This document shows, in pieces, positions 14,395-22,161 of a stretch of DNA of 33,422 bases (position 1 is its first letter; each line of letters opens with the position of its first letter). Below the pieces are notes generated by a model. That model worked only from the letters and a program-made list of their open reading frames with translations, was not told the origin of the DNA and did not search any database. The DNA is from an uncultured Lachnospiraceae bacterium (GTDB lineage Bacteria > Bacillota > Clostridia > Lachnospirales > Lachnospiraceae), in assembly GCA_945919075.1 (NCBI GenBank), contig CAMEIX010000030.1, positions 1-33,422 on the forward strand, in the 5' to 3' direction. A program made the translations under genes and the position numbers.

Positions 14395-15364
14395 TCATAA
14401 GAAAGAATGTGATTATTTGGAACATTTACTTTTTAGCCTGAATGCCACCGTACCCATTTTCATTCTCATGGTACTGGGCTATCTTTTAAAAATATCAAAA
14501 GTGGTGGACGAGCCTTTTGTCAAAACCCTAAATTCCTTTAATTATAAGATTACCCTTCCCGTTCTGCTGTTTCGGGATATTGCCGAATCCAATTTTTATG
14601 AGGTTTGGGACACTGCTTATGTCTTATATTGCTTTTTTGCCACACTGGCAAGCATTGTGATTATCTGGATTCTGACCGCATTGCTTTACAAAAACAAAGC
14701 CTGTATCGGCGAGTTTGTTCAGGGCAGTTACCGCAGCAGTGCCGCCGTTCTGGGAATTGCATTTATACAGAATATCTATGGGAATGCAGGTATGGCGCCG
14801 CTTATGATTATCGGTACGGTGCCCCTTTATAATATCGCCGCCGTCATCATTTTGACCTTTACCCGTCCCGGCGGTGAAAAACCCGGGAAAAACCTGATTT
14901 TGTCTTCCCTGAAGGGAATTATCACAAATCCCATTATTATTGGTATCCTGTTAGGCATGGGAGCAAGCATCCTTCAATTAAAGTTTCCACCCATTGTGGC
15001 AAAGCCCATCGGAAGTATTTCCTCTCTGGCCACACCCCTTGCCCTGATTGGCTTAGGTGCCGGATTTGAGGGTGCAAAAGCGATTAAGAAAATACGTCCC
15101 ACCATCGTGGCAACCCTGTTAAAACTGATGGTTCTGCCTTTGGTATTTCTTCCCCTTGCCGTAATGCTCGGTTTTCGGGACGAAAAATTAGTGGCCGCCC
15201 TGATTATGTTAGGAGCGCCCACTACGGTAAGCTGTTATATAATGGCAAAAAACATGGGACATGAAGGCGTGCTCACCTCCGGTATTGTGGTAGCAACCAC
15301 CTTCTTCAGTTCCGTTTCCCTGACATTCTGGTTATTTATTCTGAAGTCACAGGGTATGATTTAA
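14372..15364 (+). CDS. AEC (auxin efflux carrier) family transporter
   Basis: A 330-residue polytopic membrane protein with about ten hydrophobic segments. The family start block is LNATVPIFILMVLGYLLK, followed by FNYKITLPVLLFRDIAES, GSYRSSAAVLGIAF and near the end GAPTTVSCYIMAKNMGHEG, all typical AEC motifs. Relatives usually begin about where EHLLFSLNATVPIF starts here, so the true start may be the TTG at 14417 (315 residues) rather than this ATG, which is inside a hairpin and lacks a ribosome-binding site. Bacterial AEC members export or import small carboxylates such as malate or malonate; the substrate here is unknown. Its stop codon overlaps the stop of convergent spmB. Confidence 0.9.
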   Translation: MLRKKHTRHKKECDYLEHLLFSLNATVPIFILMVLGYLLKISKVVDEPFVKTLNSFNYKITLPVLLFRDIAESNFYEVWDTAYVLYCFFATLASIVIIWILTALLYKNKACIGEFVQGSYRSSAAVLGIAFIQNIYGNAGMAPLMIIGTVPLYNIAAVIILTFTRPGGEKPGKNLILSSLKGIITNPIIIGILLGMGASILQLKFPPIVAKPIGSISSLATPLALIGLGAGFEGAKAIKKIRPTIVATLLKLMVLPLVFLPLAVMLGFRDEKLVAALIMLGAPTTVSCYIMAKNMGHEGVLTSGIVVATTFFSSVSLTFWLFILKSQGMI

Positions 15365-15888
15365 TATGTACCTGCCAGATACACACTAAGCAAGAGTCCC
15401 ACAAAGGAAGTAAACAGGGCTCCTGCCAGTGTGTATTTTGTTTTGGTCACCTTTGCCGCAAGAAAATAAACTGACATGGTGTAGAAAATAGTCTCGGTGC
15501 AGCTCATTAATATGGAGGTCAAAAGTCCGATATAGGAATCCGTCCCATGGGTTTTAAAAATATCCAACACCAGTCCCGTTGCTGCGGACGAGGAAAACAT
15601 TTTTACCAAAAAGAGCGGCACAATATCGGAGGGAATGCCTATTTTCTCCGTAAAGCCGCCGATTAATCCACCTAAAAAGGCCATAAACCCGGAGGCACGC
15701 AGAACACCCACACCCACCATTAATCCGACTAACGTGGGCAAAATCTGCACCACTGTCTGTAATCCCTCTTTTGCTCCTGTCACAAATTCTTCGTACACCG
15801 CAACTTTTTTGGTGATACCCTGTGCGACAATCACAAAAATCAGGACCGGAATGACAATATTGGAGATATTAGCGAGAACTGCTGCCAC
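15361..15888 (-). CDS. spmB: Spore maturation protein SpmB
   Basis: From a GTG start at 15888 this is a 175-residue membrane protein. The GTG is preceded by GAGGAGG eight bases upstream, and a longer reading from 15960 would only add residues out of character with the family inside the spmA 3' end. Motifs include LPTLVGLMVGVGVLRASG, MFSSSAATGLVLDIFKTHGTDSYIGLLTSILMSCTETIFYTMSVYF, characteristic of the nucleoside-recognition (Gate) fold of SpmB. It overlaps spmA by 20 bases. SpmA and SpmB together are needed for full dehydration of the spore core in Bacillus. This points to a sporulating lineage, although spmAB also occurs in some non-sporulating Clostridia. Confidence 0.92.
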   Translation of the reverse strand: MAAVLANISNIVIPVLIFVIVAQGITKKVAVYEEFVTGAKEGLQTVVQILPTLVGLMVGVGVLRASGFMAFLGGLIGGFTEKIGIPSDIVPLFLVKMFSSSAATGLVLDIFKTHGTDSYIGLLTSILMSCTETIFYTMSVYFLAAKVTKTKYTLAGALFTSFVGLLLSVYLAGTY

Positions 15889-16483
15889 TGCACTTTCCTC
15901 CTCTATCCATAATTTTAATAAAGACAACTGCTGCCACTGTACTGAGCAGGGTGGCAACAATGGCCGGTCCGATAATCATGGTCGGGTTTACACTCCCATA
16001 TTTGCTCCGGTATGCAATCATATTAACCGGAATGAGCTGCAGGGAAGAAATATTTAAAATCAGGAAATTGCACATCTCATTGCTGGCAATATGTAAATTC
16101 TTATTTCCTCTCTCCTCCTCTAATTTTGCCAGCTCTTTCATAGCCATCAGCCCTGCCGGCGTGGCCGCCCAGCCAAGCCCTAGAATATTGGCAACCATGT
16201 TGGTGGCAATATATTTTTTTGCCGGATGTTCCCTTGGAATACGCGGAAAAAGCCAGGACAGCAAGGGGCTTATCAACCTTGTCATCCCGGCTAAGAGTCC
16301 TTCTTTTTCTGCAATTTTCATCAGTCCCATCCATAGTGCCATGACGCCTGCCATGGTTATGCATAAGGACACCGCCTCTTTGGCGGAATCTAACGCCGCC
16401 TCCGTTACACTCTGCATATTTCCCGTAAATGCCGAAAATACCACACCAATCAGAATCATAAAAGCCCAGATATAATTTAGCAT
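15869..16483 (-). CDS. spmA: Spore maturation protein SpmA
   Basis: A 204-residue membrane protein of the nucleoside-recognition (Gate) family. It opens with MLNYIWAFMILIGVVFSAFTGNM, and contains ITMAGVMALWMGLMKIAEKEGL, FPRIPREHPAKKYIATNMVANILGLGWAATPAGLMAMKELAK and NEMCNFLILNISSLQLIPVNMIAYR, all hallmark SpmA segments. A weak GGGA sequence precedes the ATG. It lies 59 bases downstream of the GGDEF/EAL gene and is translationally coupled to spmB. The sequence shows no sporulation-sigma promoter that I can assert. Confidence 0.93.
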   Translation of the reverse strand: MLNYIWAFMILIGVVFSAFTGNMQSVTEAALDSAKEAVSLCITMAGVMALWMGLMKIAEKEGLLAGMTRLISPLLSWLFPRIPREHPAKKYIATNMVANILGLGWAATPAGLMAMKELAKLEEERGNKNLHIASNEMCNFLILNISSLQLIPVNMIAYRSKYGSVNPTMIIGPAIVATLLSTVAAVVFIKIMDRGGKCSGSSSR

Positions 16484-16542
16484 TTTTTCCCGATCTTTAC
16501 TGTTTCTCTATAAAATCTATGCAGTTCCTTTTGAAATCATTC

Positions 16543-19500
16543 TTATTCCTGCTCATTGATCTTAAGCACCGGAATCGGTCCCTGATGGGTATAACCATTT
16601 TCTCTCAGGCCATAAGCCTTTGCATTGGCTGCAAAAATCACTATCTTTGTGACAGATTCCTCCATATTGAGCGTAGCGTCGTCTTCAATGTTACCGATAC
16701 CCACAACCCGGTCACCTTCTCCATGAAGATTGACACGAACATGGGAAATATCAATTTTTGTATCGCCGGATCCGGTACCGATGATGCCAATATTCTGCCC
16801 GTTTAGTTTCGCATTTAAGGAACCGGAATTTAAGTTAATAGTACCGCCCTTGCCCAGAACACTGCCGATACCGCCCACATTGCTTCCGTTTCCGGTAATT
16901 TTCAGGTCAAAACTGTCTAAATTAATATTCTGTTCATCATGCAAAGAGCCGACTGCAGTACCGCTGCTGACACGAAGATCCGTTTCCACTTCATTGTCAA
17001 ACATACGCACAGGAACTTTACCCTCCATACAGCCAATTGCCACACCGGTGACTGCTGCAACCATAATCTTTGTTTTGCCGCCATCCAGAGCAATACCCTT
17101 ACCGCTCCGGTAACTTCCTCCACCGATTGCGACGCAGGATTCTCCGTCCACATGAATGATTACCGTACCGGAATGCTTTAAGCATATATCTCCGATACTT
17201 TCATTGGAGTTCGTACCAATTCCATAACATTCATGACCCTTGGCCTGAATGTCCAGATTACCGTTTCCGAGAATGGTTAAACTGCTGCCCTCCGGTACAT
17301 AAATTCCCCTCGCCTTTAACAGGTTATCCCCTTCCAGGTACAGAGTAAGCTTAGAACCCTCGCCTAGTTCAATGCAGGGGAGATTATCCACCGCGTTGAC
17401 ACTGACATCCCGAAGAATCAAATCACAGGTAAGACCATCCTTAATCTTAATATTCATATCTGCATTATAGCCGAAACCGCCGGTTAAAATCAGTTTGGGA
17501 ACCGCAATGGTAAGGCCGGTATACTCTTCTAACGCAAGGTGTACCAGGGAAAGCTCTTCCTCACTTCCTGCAATATAAACCTTACGATTTTCTCCCATAT
17601 TTCCCCGGATATTCTCTTCCACAATCGTCTTCTTTACTATCGCTTCAATTCCCGTGAGGAAATCAAAATCAGGCTTTGCCGTATAGAAACCTTGTATGTA
17701 ATCTACGCCGAGACGGATAACCATTTTTAATTCTTCTTCCGTTTCCACACCCTCTGCCAGAACAGACATGGCATTCTGCTTTGCAAACATGACAATGGAA
17801 TTTATAAAATACTGTTTCTTCGAGTTTTTGTGAATACCGCTGATTAACAGCCGGTCCAGTTTGATTACCTCGGGCATATAACGAAGCAGGCTGTTGGTAT
17901 TGGAACATCCGCTTCCGAAATCGTCAATGGCAAGGCTGAAACCTGCCTTTTTGCGACGGTCATTGATAATTTCCAGTTCTCCATCCTCCAGTTCCTTCTG
18001 TTCTGTGATTTCCACCACCAGACGGTCCAGCATGGAACTGTATTTCCCGGCCCATTCCTCATAATCCTTTTCGTACATGGTATAGCCGGGGAGAGAATTG
18101 ATGAAAATTCTCTTATCCTGCAAAATATCCTGATGTTTTTCCATATGAGCCAGTACATTAAAGAAGGTCTGCTTCTCAATATCCCGGTATCTTTTATTTC
18201 TTGCCGCATACTGCAATATGGTAAGCGGAGGAACCATGGGGTCGGTATCGGAACGCATTAATGCTTCATAGGCTACAATCTCACCGTCTTTTGCCGATAC
18301 AATGGGCTGGAATGCGTAACGTAACTTATTATGATCAATGATATCCAGGACCTGTTTCTCCACCTTTTCATCATAACCCTTAACCTCTTCGGTTGCGGAA
18401 ATCTGCAGGGACTTGCGACGGTTATCCTTATCCGTCTGTTTCTGGTAAATCACCTTGTCCACGGCTTTGTCCATCTGTGTATCCTTATCCACATTTACAA
18501 ACAAGGTACTGAAATTGAGGGAAATGGTATATTCCTTATCTTCAAATTCCGATGCACCCTTAACCCCTGCGGACAGATTGTTAATAAATCTCTTTGCTTT
18601 TTCTTCGTCATTTTTATCCGTGATAAGAGCGACTACAAATTCATCACCGCCCAGATGAGCGATGAACTCTCCTTCTCCTACGCACCCCTGGATAATCTTG
18701 GCCAGCGTAATGATAACCTGATTTCCTTCCAGATAACCGTAGGCGGTATTAATATTATTGAGATGTTCAATATCCAGACATACAAGACAAACATCCTGTT
18801 TTGTGGAAAGAACCTTCTTCTTCATCACATCCAGCTCGTCTATAAAACCGCGAAGGTTAAACAGTCCGGTCATAACATCCCAGATATCATCACTCTTCAT
18901 TTCCCGCTTATGGCGGTACATTTCCTTGTCTGCCGCAGTAATGGCCGCCTTATCATCCGTACCCGGTTCGTGAACCGCATACCCTCTGGATATGCTGTAG
19001 TTCTTCTCTTCCAGAATAATATCCGCATCCTGAAAAGCCCGTTCCAGTTCTTCTTTTCCGGCCTCCTTACTGATAATGACAAATTCATCCCCACCAAAAC
19101 GGTACATTCTGCATCCTTTGGGCAGACAGACCTTAATCATGGAGGAAACCGTTGCAAGCGCCTCGTCCCCCTTATCATGACCGTATTTATCGTTGATTAA
19201 TTTGAAATTATCAATATCAATAAGAACCACACCGTATCTGCTCTTATGCAGTTCTTCCATATCATAGTACATATTGTGACGGTTCAGCAGATGGGTTAAG
19301 GCATCTCTTTTATAGAACTGCCCCACGATATAGCAATAATATACACCCAAACATACACCAAGCATTTCATCAAACATAAGTTGATTGCCGGTTATGATGG
19401 TAAGTACCGTCGCAATAATCAAAACCAGAAGTTCAAAGAAAATAAAGAAGCTTTCCTTATTATCTTTGCGGATTACATCCTTAACACAGGCATAAACCAG

Positions 19501-19890
19501 TGCAAACATCAGAAAAAGCATGGTCAGGTTGGTAAAGGTTATATAAGAACGGTGGAGGCAGATTCCGATGATGCTAAGTGTCAGATTGGTAACCACAAAC
19601 CCCATACTCATGTAATACATGGGCTTTTCTTCCCTGTTCAGGACAATTTTAATCCACATAAACAGAACAACCGTGCGCAACACATTTTTGACCATATCGA
19701 GCACAAAATCATATTCCGGATATTCTTTTCCGAATATTCCCAACAAAATTAACGTTATGATACCCAACATGGCAACATAGAAAGTATAACGGACGCTACG
19801 ATAAAAAGACCTGTCCGCAAAAATCAGAATTGTCATTAAGGAAATCAGTATAATTACAGAAAAACTATTCTGCAGGGTAGAAAATAGCAT
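16543..19890 (-). CDS. Membrane GGDEF-GGDEF-EAL protein with C-terminal glycine-rich repeat domain
   Basis: A 1115-residue cyclic-di-GMP protein. Six to seven transmembrane segments fill residues 9-192. GGDEF domain 1 (about 193-330) has the intact GGDEF motif at 266-270. GGDEF domain 2 (about 336-490) has GGDEF at 414-418 but a more divergent front half. Neither has the RxxD inhibitory site just before the motif. The EAL domain (about 512-755) keeps E542-A543-L544, N598, E627, D656-D657, K677, E716 and Q733, so phosphodiesterase activity is expected. Residues about 768-1115 are a repeat domain described separately. GGAG lies nine bases before the ATG. It follows mraY by 15 bases and precedes spmA. 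Fusion of this solenoid-like domain to an EAL protein is not an architecture I recognise. Confidence 0.93.
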   Translation of the reverse strand: MLFSTLQNSFSVIILISLMTILIFADRSFYRSVRYTFYVAMLGIITLILLGIFGKEYPEYDFVLDMVKNVLRTVVLFMWIKIVLNREEKPMYYMSMGFVVTNLTLSIIGICLHRSYITFTNLTMLFLMFALVYACVKDVIRKDNKESFFIFFELLVLIIATVLTIITGNQLMFDEMLGVCLGVYYCYIVGQFYKRDALTHLLNRHNMYYDMEELHKSRYGVVLIDIDNFKLINDKYGHDKGDEALATVSSMIKVCLPKGCRMYRFGGDEFVIISKEAGKEELERAFQDADIILEEKNYSISRGYAVHEPGTDDKAAITAADKEMYRHKREMKSDDIWDVMTGLFNLRGFIDELDVMKKKVLSTKQDVCLVCLDIEHLNNINTAYGYLEGNQVIITLAKIIQGCVGEGEFIAHLGGDEFVVALITDKNDEEKAKRFINNLSAGVKGASEFEDKEYTISLNFSTLFVNVDKDTQMDKAVDKVIYQKQTDKDNRRKSLQISATEEVKGYDEKVEKQVLDIIDHNKLRYAFQPIVSAKDGEIVAYEALMRSDTDPMVPPLTILQYAARNKRYRDIEKQTFFNVLAHMEKHQDILQDKRIFINSLPGYTMYEKDYEEWAGKYSSMLDRLVVEITEQKELEDGELEIINDRRKKAGFSLAIDDFGSGCSNTNSLLRYMPEVIKLDRLLISGIHKNSKKQYFINSIVMFAKQNAMSVLAEGVETEEELKMVIRLGVDYIQGFYTAKPDFDFLTGIEAIVKKTIVEENIRGNMGENRKVYIAGSEEELSLVHLALEEYTGLTIAVPKLILTGGFGYNADMNIKIKDGLTCDLILRDVSVNAVDNLPCIELGEGSKLTLYLEGDNLLKARGIYVPEGSSLTILGNGNLDIQAKGHECYGIGTNSNESIGDICLKHSGTVIIHVDGESCVAIGGGSYRSGKGIALDGGKTKIMVAAVTGVAIGCMEGKVPVRMFDNEVETDLRVSSGTAVGSLHDEQNINLDSFDLKITGNGSNVGGIGSVLGKGGTINLNSGSLNAKLNGQNIGIIGTGSGDTKIDISHVRVNLHGEGDRVVGIGNIEDDATLNMEESVTKIVIFAANAKAYGLRENGYTHQGPIPVLKINEQE
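16621..17232 (-). repeat. Degenerate 28-31-residue repeats in the C-terminal domain
   Basis: Residues 887-1090 of the GGDEF/EAL protein contain seven units, each opening with a motif like GIG or AIG: YGIG, VAIG, VAIG, TAVG, GGIG, GIIG, VGIG. The motifs recur about every 28-31 residues and are followed by short hydrophobic strands and Gly/Asn turns, suggesting a right-handed beta-solenoid. They resemble the GAGIGGG repeats of extracellular clostridial proteins, but this domain would be cytoplasmic if the membrane topology is as predicted. Confidence 0.7.
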
Positions 19891-19905
19891 CGCACCGTAC
19901 TCCTC

Positions 19906-20871
19906 TTATTTCAGGAAAAGTTGTAAACCATAAACAGTTGCTACCGAAATCACAATTTGAATAATTACAAACCGAAAGACGGTGTGGGTATTGGACCAGT
20001 CCTTCTTTTTCCGCACATGGTCGTGCAGCGGTGTCAAAATATTTTTCATAATATGAATCTTGGTGACCCGGATTATGGTAACCTTGATCAGTCCAAGCCC
20101 CCCATCCATAATCAGTACAAAGGCAGCCGGGATATACAGAAAAGGATTGCCGCATTTGAGTGCAATGATGGCAATGAAAATACCCATGGCACGGCTTCCC
20201 GCATCTCCCATAAGAAGGCGGCTCGGTGTGGCATTGTACCAGAGATATCCTAAAATACATGCCATAAACAAAAGGTTGGGAAAGGCAAGATCCTCCCCGT
20301 ATCCAAGCATTTTGCTGAGAATATACAAAGTCGCAAGGGTAATAATTGTCAGGGTTCCGGAAAGACCGTCCACACCATCCGAACAATTCGTTACATTGAT
20401 GGACACCAAAACCAGAATCATGGCAAGAACGATAAAAAGAACCGGATGGAACACAATAACAGTACCGAAGAAATCAATGGCTCCGCCGTTAAAATACCAG
20501 TATGTGAAGGCACAGGCTAAGGAAATTACCAAGTCCAACAAGCCCTTCTTCCATTCGCCCCACGGCTTTTCTGCGGTGTCATCAAAGAATCCGGTAAGCA
20601 TTTCCACCACAACCAGCATCAGATAAATACAGATTTCCCTGCTTAGACGTGAGAACAAAAGCACACAGACGGCAAATACCAGCACAAAAATAATCCCTGC
20701 TCCTCTGGGTTTTCCTGCAGATTTTTTTCCTTCCACGGCAAAAGCCCTGCCCTGGTCTTTCGGTAAATAATCGGCACACAGGCTTATCATGATGCACGTG
20801 AGCGCAAAGGTTATTAAGATTCCGGCAAATGCAATAAGCGGCAGATTGTCGGCAAATAAATACGGAAACAT
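19906..20871 (-). CDS. mraY: Phospho-N-acetylmuramoyl-pentapeptide transferase (MraY)
   Basis: A 321-residue polytopic enzyme of the MraY/WecA superfamily, with about ten hydrophobic segments. The catalytic motifs are GFFDDTAEKPWGEWKKG (DDxxxK region), NVTNCSDGVDGLSGT (NxxDGxDGL) and YNATPSRLLMGDAGSRAMG (MGDxGS). The cytoplasmic loop reads TPLHDHVRKKKDW where most MraY have HHHFEKKGW. It makes lipid I at the inner face of the membrane. The start is set by GGAGG upstream. It stands outside a visible dcw cluster, between lrgB and the c-di-GMP gene. The HDH variant may be lineage-typical rather than a defect, so I keep the MraY name. Confidence 0.85.
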   Translation of the reverse strand: MFPYLFADNLPLIAFAGILITFALTCIMISLCADYLPKDQGRAFAVEGKKSAGKPRGAGIIFVLVFAVCVLLFSRLSREICIYLMLVVVEMLTGFFDDTAEKPWGEWKKGLLDLVISLACAFTYWYFNGGAIDFFGTVIVFHPVLFIVLAMILVLVSINVTNCSDGVDGLSGTLTIITLATLYILSKMLGYGEDLAFPNLLFMACILGYLWYNATPSRLLMGDAGSRAMGIFIAIIALKCGNPFLYIPAAFVLIMDGGLGLIKVTIIRVTKIHIMKNILTPLHDHVRKKKDWSNTHTVFRFVIIQIVISVATVYGLQLFLK

Positions 20872-20895
20872 AACTTTTCCTCCCTGTTTCTTTCC

Positions 20896-21588
20896 TCATC
20901 CTATAAAATTTGCAAATATGGATACCCCTATTACGGTAAGAATACCGGTCAGCACGATGGCGAGACTGCTCATAGCCCCTTCCACTTCTCCCATTTCCAT
21001 GGCTTTTGTAGTCCCAAGTGCATGGGAACAGGTACCGATTGCAAGTCCCTTTGCAACAGGATTCTTAATACGGAATAATTTTAACATAAATTCAGCAGAA
21101 AGTGTGCCGGTAATTCCCGTAACACTGATGGCTACCACGGTAAGTGTTACAATACCACCCATTTTCTCGGAAATACCCATTCCGATGGCCGTAGTAATGG
21201 ACTTGGGCAGAAGTGTAATATACTGCTCATGCGTCAGCCCAAATATAAGTGCGATGAAATAGATACTGACCATGGCCGTTAATACTCCGGAAAAAACACC
21301 TCCCATGATGGCAAGCGGGTATTTTTTCAGCAAATGAATCTGCCTGTACAAAGGAATGGCAAGGCAGACTGTGGCCGGTGTCAGAAAGTAGGTAATATAC
21401 TGCACACTTTCACTGTATGTCTCATAATCAATTTTTCCAAGAACCAGTACCGCTCCCACAATAAGCGAGGCAATCACTACCGGATTCACGATCGCCAAGC
21501 GGATTTTCTTTTTACAAAAAAGACCGATTTCATAGGCCACAAAGGTTAAAACCATGCCAAAATATACGGAATTTATAAAAAAAGTCAT
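20896..21588 (-). CDS. lrgB: LrgB/CidB family membrane protein
   Basis: A 230-residue polytopic protein. The LrgB core is clear: VNPVVIASLIVGAVLV, FLTPATVCLAIPLYRQIHLLKKYPLAI, LPKSITTAIGMGISEKMGGI and GLAIGTCSHALGTTKAMEMGEVEGAMSSLAI. It overlaps the lrgA stop as ATGA, so the pair is translated together. Holin-like control of murein hydrolases is the older reading; transport of pyruvate by LrgAB-type pairs (PftAB) in Bacillus and Streptococcus is the better supported modern one. Either fits, given MraY next door and pyruvate kinase some 6 kb upstream. Confidence 0.92.
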   Translation of the reverse strand: MTFFINSVYFGMVLTFVAYEIGLFCKKKIRLAIVNPVVIASLIVGAVLVLGKIDYETYSESVQYITYFLTPATVCLAIPLYRQIHLLKKYPLAIMGGVFSGVLTAMVSIYFIALIFGLTHEQYITLLPKSITTAIGMGISEKMGGIVTLTVVAISVTGITGTLSAEFMLKLFRIKNPVAKGLAIGTCSHALGTTKAMEMGEVEGAMSSLAIVLTGILTVIGVSIFANFIG

Positions 21589-21941
21589 GATTCACCCCCG
21601 GTTTTCTTTATCAGAGCCTGCGTCACAAGTCCCGTTATAATCATAATTAAAAATGTGGTAAATATTCCTGCCACTAAAAGCGGAATCCACATTTGCTTCA
21701 ACTCATCCACGCAGGCAATGATGCCCACGGTGGGCGGAACAAACATAATCCCCATATTCTCCACCAGAAAATCTCCCACATCTTCCACCAGACGAAGTGG
21801 AATTATATGCGTAATTAATCCAATGAGCATGAGGACCAGCCCATAAACACTGGCCGCCACCGGAAGCGGAATCAGATAAGCCATAAGTTCCGCAAGTAAA
21901 GATACAATCAATACAATCGCTAATTGTTTCAGATATTTCAT
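21585..21941 (-). CDS. lrgA: LrgA/CidA family membrane protein
   Basis: A 118-residue protein with four hydrophobic segments and the family landmarks LIVSLLAELMAYLIPLPVAASVYGLVLMLIGL, VEDVGDFLVENMGIMFVPPTVGII and VTQALIKK. AGAGGG lies about seven bases before the ATG. It starts ten bases after the DUF6472 stop and shares ATGA with lrgB. LrgA is the small partner that works with LrgB as a two-part membrane complex, described for pyruvate uptake and for control of autolysis. No regulatory site was found immediately upstream. Confidence 0.9.
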   Translation of the reverse strand: MKYLKQLAIVLIVSLLAELMAYLIPLPVAASVYGLVLMLIGLITHIIPLRLVEDVGDFLVENMGIMFVPPTVGIIACVDELKQMWIPLLVAGIFTTFLIMIITGLVTQALIKKTGGES

Positions 21942-21950
21942 TTCGCCCTC

Positions 21951-22130
21951 TTACATCTGATGACGGACTACTGCGTATTCGTCACCGTTTGTGAAATAAG
22001 GACATTCGTTCTGTGTGCCGGAAAGAAACCGGTACATCTCATCCTCGTCCAGATTCACCGCGCAGGTGTAGTATTCTTCGTCCTCATCATATTCATAATT
22101 TGCACACATATCACAACTTGTATATGCCAT
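21951..22130 (-). CDS. Small four-cysteine protein, DUF6472 type
   Basis: From the ATG at 22130 this is 59 residues (MAYTSCDMCANYEYDEDEE...). AGGAG at seven bases selects this start over an upstream ATG at 22148. Two cysteines form CDMC, and two more occur in YYTC and NECPYF, a likely zinc or metal site, with LDEDEMYRFLSG between them and a VVRHQM end. This matches small acidic proteins found throughout Lachnospiraceae and annotated DUF6472. Function is unknown. It lies 31 bases after rsmI and ten before lrgA, and is likely part of the same transcript. Confidence 0.8.
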   Translation of the reverse strand: MAYTSCDMCANYEYDEDEEYYTCAVNLDEDEMYRFLSGTQNECPYFTNGDEYAVVRHQM

Positions 22131-22161
22131 CTTATCTCCTGTCCGCATTAATACATCTTAC

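Noticed and set aside
15889..15960. Longer spmB reading from an ATG inside spmA
   Set aside because: The added residues do not resemble SpmB, while GAGGAGG sits eight bases before the GTG at 15888.
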